Source: Prevotellaceae bacterium
Lineage (GTDB): Bacteria > Bacteroidota > Bacteroidia > Bacteroidales > UBA932
Reading direction: 5' to 3'
Assembly: GCA_031254635.1 (NCBI GenBank)
Contig: JAIRUB010000012.1
Location: forward strand, 1-8,902
DNA length: 8,902 nucleotides
The notes below the pieces were generated by a model. That model worked only from the letters and a program-made list of their open reading frames with translations. It searched no databases and was not told where the DNA came from. Positions 7,197 through 8,902 of this stretch are shown piece after piece. Made by a program: the position numbers and the translations under genes. How positions within the stretch are numbered: position 1 is the first letter of the stretch; each line of letters begins with the position of its first letter.

Positions 7197-7535
7197 ATGC
7201 CGTACAAAGAAACTAAAATAGAAAAAATGTACTACTCCATAGGCGAAGTAGCCGATATGTTTGGAGAGAACACATCATTGATTCGCTTTTGGGCCAACAA
7301 GTTCAAAGATGTTATTAAGCCGATGAAGAATAAGAAAGGAAACAGGATGTTTACTTCCGAAGATATTGTAAACATCCGCATTATTCATCAACTGGTGCGG
7401 GAAAAAGGTATGACTCTCGACGGTGCTCATAAACGAATAAAAGAAAATCGCAGCGGCGAAGACCGTTCAGCCGAAGTTTGCGAAAGCCTCGAACGTATCA
7501 AAGAAGAGTTGTTGGCGATTAAGGAAATGATATAA
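7197..7535 (+). CDS. Small MerR-family transcriptional regulator
   Basis: A predicted cytoplasmic DNA-binding protein of 112 residues. A MerR-type winged helix-turn-helix spans about 12-80: YYSIGEVADMFG (12-23) is the first helix-turn-helix, IRFWANKF (29-36) the typical RFW segment, and NRMFTSEDI (49-57) the wing entry. The remaining ~30 residues are charged and probably a short dimerisation helix. There is no effector-binding domain and only one cysteine (C95), so metal or redox sensing of the classical MerR type is not indicated. The ATG at 7197 is taken as the start; an internal ATG at 7227 (MYYSIGEV) would also keep the whole domain. Small MerR proteins of this kind occur near M23 peptidase genes in Bacteroidota (from memory), but the target here is unknown. 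The same-strand gap to the M23 pair is 121 nt with no recognisable promoter. Confidence 0.9.
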   Translation: MPYKETKIEKMYYSIGEVADMFGENTSLIRFWANKFKDVIKPMKNKKGNRMFTSEDIVNIRIIHQLVREKGMTLDGAHKRIKENRSGEDRSAEVCESLERIKEELLAIKEMI

Positions 7536-7567
7536 GGTACAAGGCTAAAGGGTGCAAGGTAAAAGCC
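7534..7567 (+). repeat. Purine-rich AAGG-type module after merR
   Basis: Heptamer-like units AAGGTAC, AAGGCTA, AAGGGTGC and AAGGTAA follow each other from the last two bases of the merR stop codon. The module resembles 7076-7110, and both sit directly behind a stop codon. No hairpin or U-tract is visible. Confidence 0.5.
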
Positions 7568-7598
7568 AATTTAAGAATTTAAAGATTTAAAAATTCAA
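7568..7598 (+). repeat. Octamer array TTTAARRA, left of the Nif3 gene
   Basis: AA is followed by TTTAAGAA (7570), TTTAAAGA (7578), TTTAAAAA (7586) and then TTCAA. An inverted copy lies at 8482-8512 on the other side of the Nif3 gene. The two 31-nt segments match at 26 of 31 positions when one is reverse-complemented. Confidence 0.65.
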
Positions 7599-7627
7599 TA
7601 ACTTTATAAACTTTTAACTCATAACTC

Positions 7628-7655
7628 GCTTCACGCCTTGCTCCTCATGCTTCAC
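7628..7655 (+). repeat. GCTTCAC direct repeat in the Nif3 leader
   Basis: GCTTCAC occurs at 7628-7634 and 7649-7655, 21 nt apart. Between them is pyrimidine-rich sequence with the similar words CGCC, TTGCTCC and TCATGC. This is probably a decayed short-period array like its neighbours. It is a weak signal on its own. Confidence 0.35.
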
Positions 7656-7657
7656 AA

Positions 7658-7681
7658 CAAATAAGCAAATCAACAAATAAC
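7658..7681 (+). repeat. A-rich octamer tandem array abutting the Nif3 start
   Basis: The units are CAAATAAG (7658), CAAATCAA (7666) and CAAATAAC (7674), followed by C and the ATG at 7683. The 24 nt at 7657-7680 are identical to the minus-strand 2364-2341 segment ahead of hutU, although the genes are unrelated. There is no Shine-Dalgarno between the array and the start. Confidence 0.75.
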
Positions 7682-7682
7682 C

Positions 7683-8465
7683 ATGCAAGCAAAAGACATC
7701 GCCCTAATAATAGAAGAATTAGCTCCCCTGAAGTGTCAGGAGGACTATGATAATGCCGGCTTTAGTGTCGGACTTCCTTCTTCGGAAGTGAAAGGAGTAT
7801 TGCTCTGTGTAGATGTTACAGAAGAAATTATTGACGAGGCGATAACTGTAAGCACCAATATGATTATATCACACCATCCAGTGATTTTCAGTGGTTTGAA
7901 GCATATTATTGGAGATAACTATGTAGAGCGGATTGTAGCTAAAGCATTGAAACACGATCTTATACTTTATGCAGCCCACACCAACCTCGACAATGTGCCT
8001 TACGGCGTGAATTGGACTATTGCACAACAATTAGGTCTGCAAAACATTCAGATATTGACGCCGTTGAACTCTGACCCTCAGGCAGGAACAGGAGTTGTGG
8101 GAAACCTGCCGGTGCCGATGCATGTAGAGCATTGGTTGGCTTTATTAAAGCAACATTTTACTATTCCGCACCTTCGGCATAACCGGCTGCCAAAACCGGA
8201 AGTCAGGCGGATAGCCATTTGCGGTGGTAGCGGCGCCTTCTTGATAGATGCGGCAGTAGCAGCCGGAGCTGACTGCTTTATCAGTGCCGACTTTAAATAC
8301 CATAACTTTTTTGATGTCGACGGACGCTTATTAATAGTGGATGCCGGACATTATGAAACAGAAAAATGTGTTTTATCCATCTTTTTTGACCTACTTACGA
8401 AAAAAATGCCTAATTTTGCAGTCCGAATTACCGGAAAAATATCCAATCCTGTAATTTACTGCTAA
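7683..8465 (+). CDS. Nif3-like (DUF34/YbgI) dinuclear metal-centre protein, short form
   Basis: A member of the widely conserved NIF3/DUF34 family, whose members form hexameric rings with two metal ions per subunit. The molecular function is still debated (a GTP cyclohydrolase I-like activity has been proposed). The 260-residue protein carries the expected ligands: H64 and H65 in SHHP, D103 in HTNLD (with H99), and H223 and E227 in GHYETE, closely matching E. coli YbgI (247 aa). It ends in NPVIYC, like the family's NP-x-x-Y terminus. Many Bacteroidota and Bacillota homologues are ~365 aa with a PII-like domain inserted in the middle. Here that insert is absent: QIL-TPLNSDPQAGTG (123-137) joins the flanking segments directly. 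The start is the ATG at 7683, right after the octamer array. The downstream zinc-ribbon gene is a known partner by neighbourhood. Confidence 0.94.
   Translation: MQAKDIALIIEELAPLKCQEDYDNAGFSVGLPSSEVKGVLLCVDVTEEIIDEAITVSTNMIISHHPVIFSGLKHIIGDNYVERIVAKALKHDLILYAAHTNLDNVPYGVNWTIAQQLGLQNIQILTPLNSDPQAGTGVVGNLPVPMHVEHWLALLKQHFTIPHLRHNRLPKPEVRRIAICGGSGAFLIDAAVAAGADCFISADFKYHNFFDVDGRLLIVDAGHYETEKCVLSIFFDLLTKKMPNFAVRITGKISNPVIYC
8385..8418 (+). promoter_or_regulatory. Possible internal promoter for the zinc-ribbon gene
   Basis: TTTG at 8385-8388 and TAATTTTG at 8411-8418 lie inside the 3' end of the Nif3 gene. The spacer is 22 nt, longer than the preferred 19-21. The -7 element and its flank (CTAATTTTGCA) are identical to those of the promoter at 5077-5107. 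The bases also encode a plausible Nif3 segment (PNFAV), so the match may be coincidental. A transcript from here would have a leader of about 95 nt. Confidence 0.3.
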
Positions 8466-8481
8466 TTAAAATATTAAATTC

Positions 8482-8512
8482 TTGAATCTTTAAATTCTTA
8501 AATCTTTAAATT
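8482..8512 (-). repeat. Octamer array TTTAARRA, inverted copy right of the Nif3 gene
   Basis: On the plus strand TTGAA is followed by TCTTTAAA (8487), TTCTTAAA (8495), TCTTTAAA (8503) and TT. Reverse-complemented it matches 7568-7598 at 26 of 31 positions. It fills most of the 54-nt gap between the Nif3 and zinc-ribbon genes. Confidence 0.65.
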
Positions 8513-8519
8513 ATATCGT

Positions 8520-8902
8520 ATGGCAAAGACTGCAACTGCTACCGACAAAACAAAAGAAAAAGTTAGCCCAAGACCCGAGGCGGCTCCTAAAAAGATGGTG
8601 ATGGATACGGATGCTTCTATGGAATCAAAACTGAAACTCTTATATAAATTACAGCACACCGATTCCAAGATAGATGCAATTAAATTGTTGCGCGGCGAGC
8701 TTCCCTTAGAAGTACGTGATTTGGAAGACCATGTGCAAGGTTTGAAAACACGTGTGACAAATTTTCAGGCTGAAGTTAAAGAATTAGAGTCTGCTGTCGC
8801 TAAGAAAAAAGTAGAAATAGAAACGGCTAAGGCTTTAGTGAAAAAATATGAAGGACAGCAAAATAATGTAAAGAATAACAGAGAATACGATTCTATTACT
8901 AA
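8520..8902 (+). CDS. Coiled-coil / C4-type zinc-ribbon protein (CdsZ-like), 3' end outside window
   Basis: The gene is open to the window edge, giving 127 residues of a family usually about 240-260 long. A Lys/Thr/Ala/Pro-rich, probably disordered stretch (1-33) leads into a long helical hairpin. LYKLQHTDSKIDAI (41-54), LRGELPLEVRDLED (57-70) and KYEGQQNNVKNNREYDSI (109-126) are the signature segments of this family (zf-RING_7). The second half should carry the C-terminal CxxC...CxxC zinc ribbon, which lies beyond the window. The role is poorly understood; chlamydial CdsZ (CT398) binds a flagellar/type III secretion regulator and sigma-54, while the Bacteroidota version is uncharacterised. 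It follows the Nif3 gene by 54 nt; nif3/zinc-ribbon pairs also occur in Actinobacteria (Rv2230c/Rv2229c). The ATG at 8520 has no Shine-Dalgarno. Confidence 0.88.
   Translation, partial: MAKTATATDKTKEKVSPRPEAAPKKMVMDTDASMESKLKLLYKLQHTDSKIDAIKLLRGELPLEVRDLEDHVQGLKTRVTNFQAEVKELESAVAKKKVEIETAKALVKKYEGQQNNVKNNREYDSIT

Overview
The window reads as a piece of a Bacteroidota chromosome, most likely Bacteroidales-like. Four things point that way. There is a perfect Bacteroidota-type promoter (TTTG-N19-TANNTTTG) ahead of the first M23 gene. Convincing Shine-Dalgarno sites are absent and leaders are A/T-rich. Urocanate hydratase is the long (~666 aa) form. The zinc-ribbon protein at the right edge has a typical Bacteroidota N-terminal half. 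No mobile element, tRNA, rRNA or CRISPR array was recognised.

Layout: positions 1-329 carry no convincing gene but hold three copies of a 17-nt repeat. Two genes then run leftwards: hutU (330-2330, histidine catabolism) and, upstream of it, alaS (2388-5015, alanyl-tRNA synthetase). A 119-nt divergent spacer holds the promoter for the rightward genes and probably the alaS promoter. Rightwards come two adjacent, paralogous, membrane-anchored M23 (LytM) peptidases (5135-6118 and 6122-7075), a small MerR-type regulator (7197-7535), a Nif3/DUF34 metal-binding protein of the short form (7683-8465), and the N-terminal half of a coiled-coil/C4 zinc-ribbon protein that runs off the right edge (8520-8902).

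How the genes work together: the M23 pair is almost certainly one transcript and should act on peptidoglycan in the periplasm. Nif3 and the zinc-ribbon gene form a pair seen in several phyla. The others (alaS, MerR, hutU) look like housekeeping or catabolic neighbours without an obvious shared pathway.

I see no new multi-gene system here. The most unusual signal is in the spacers. Several are built from short-period (7-8 bp) tandem units, and the same A-rich octamer array (CAAATAAG-like) recurs upstream of hutU, merR and nif3. In hutU and nif3 it ends within two bases of the ATG. A 7-bp array sits directly in front of the merR start. These are worth a genome-wide check as dispersed spacer repeats or length-variable leaders.
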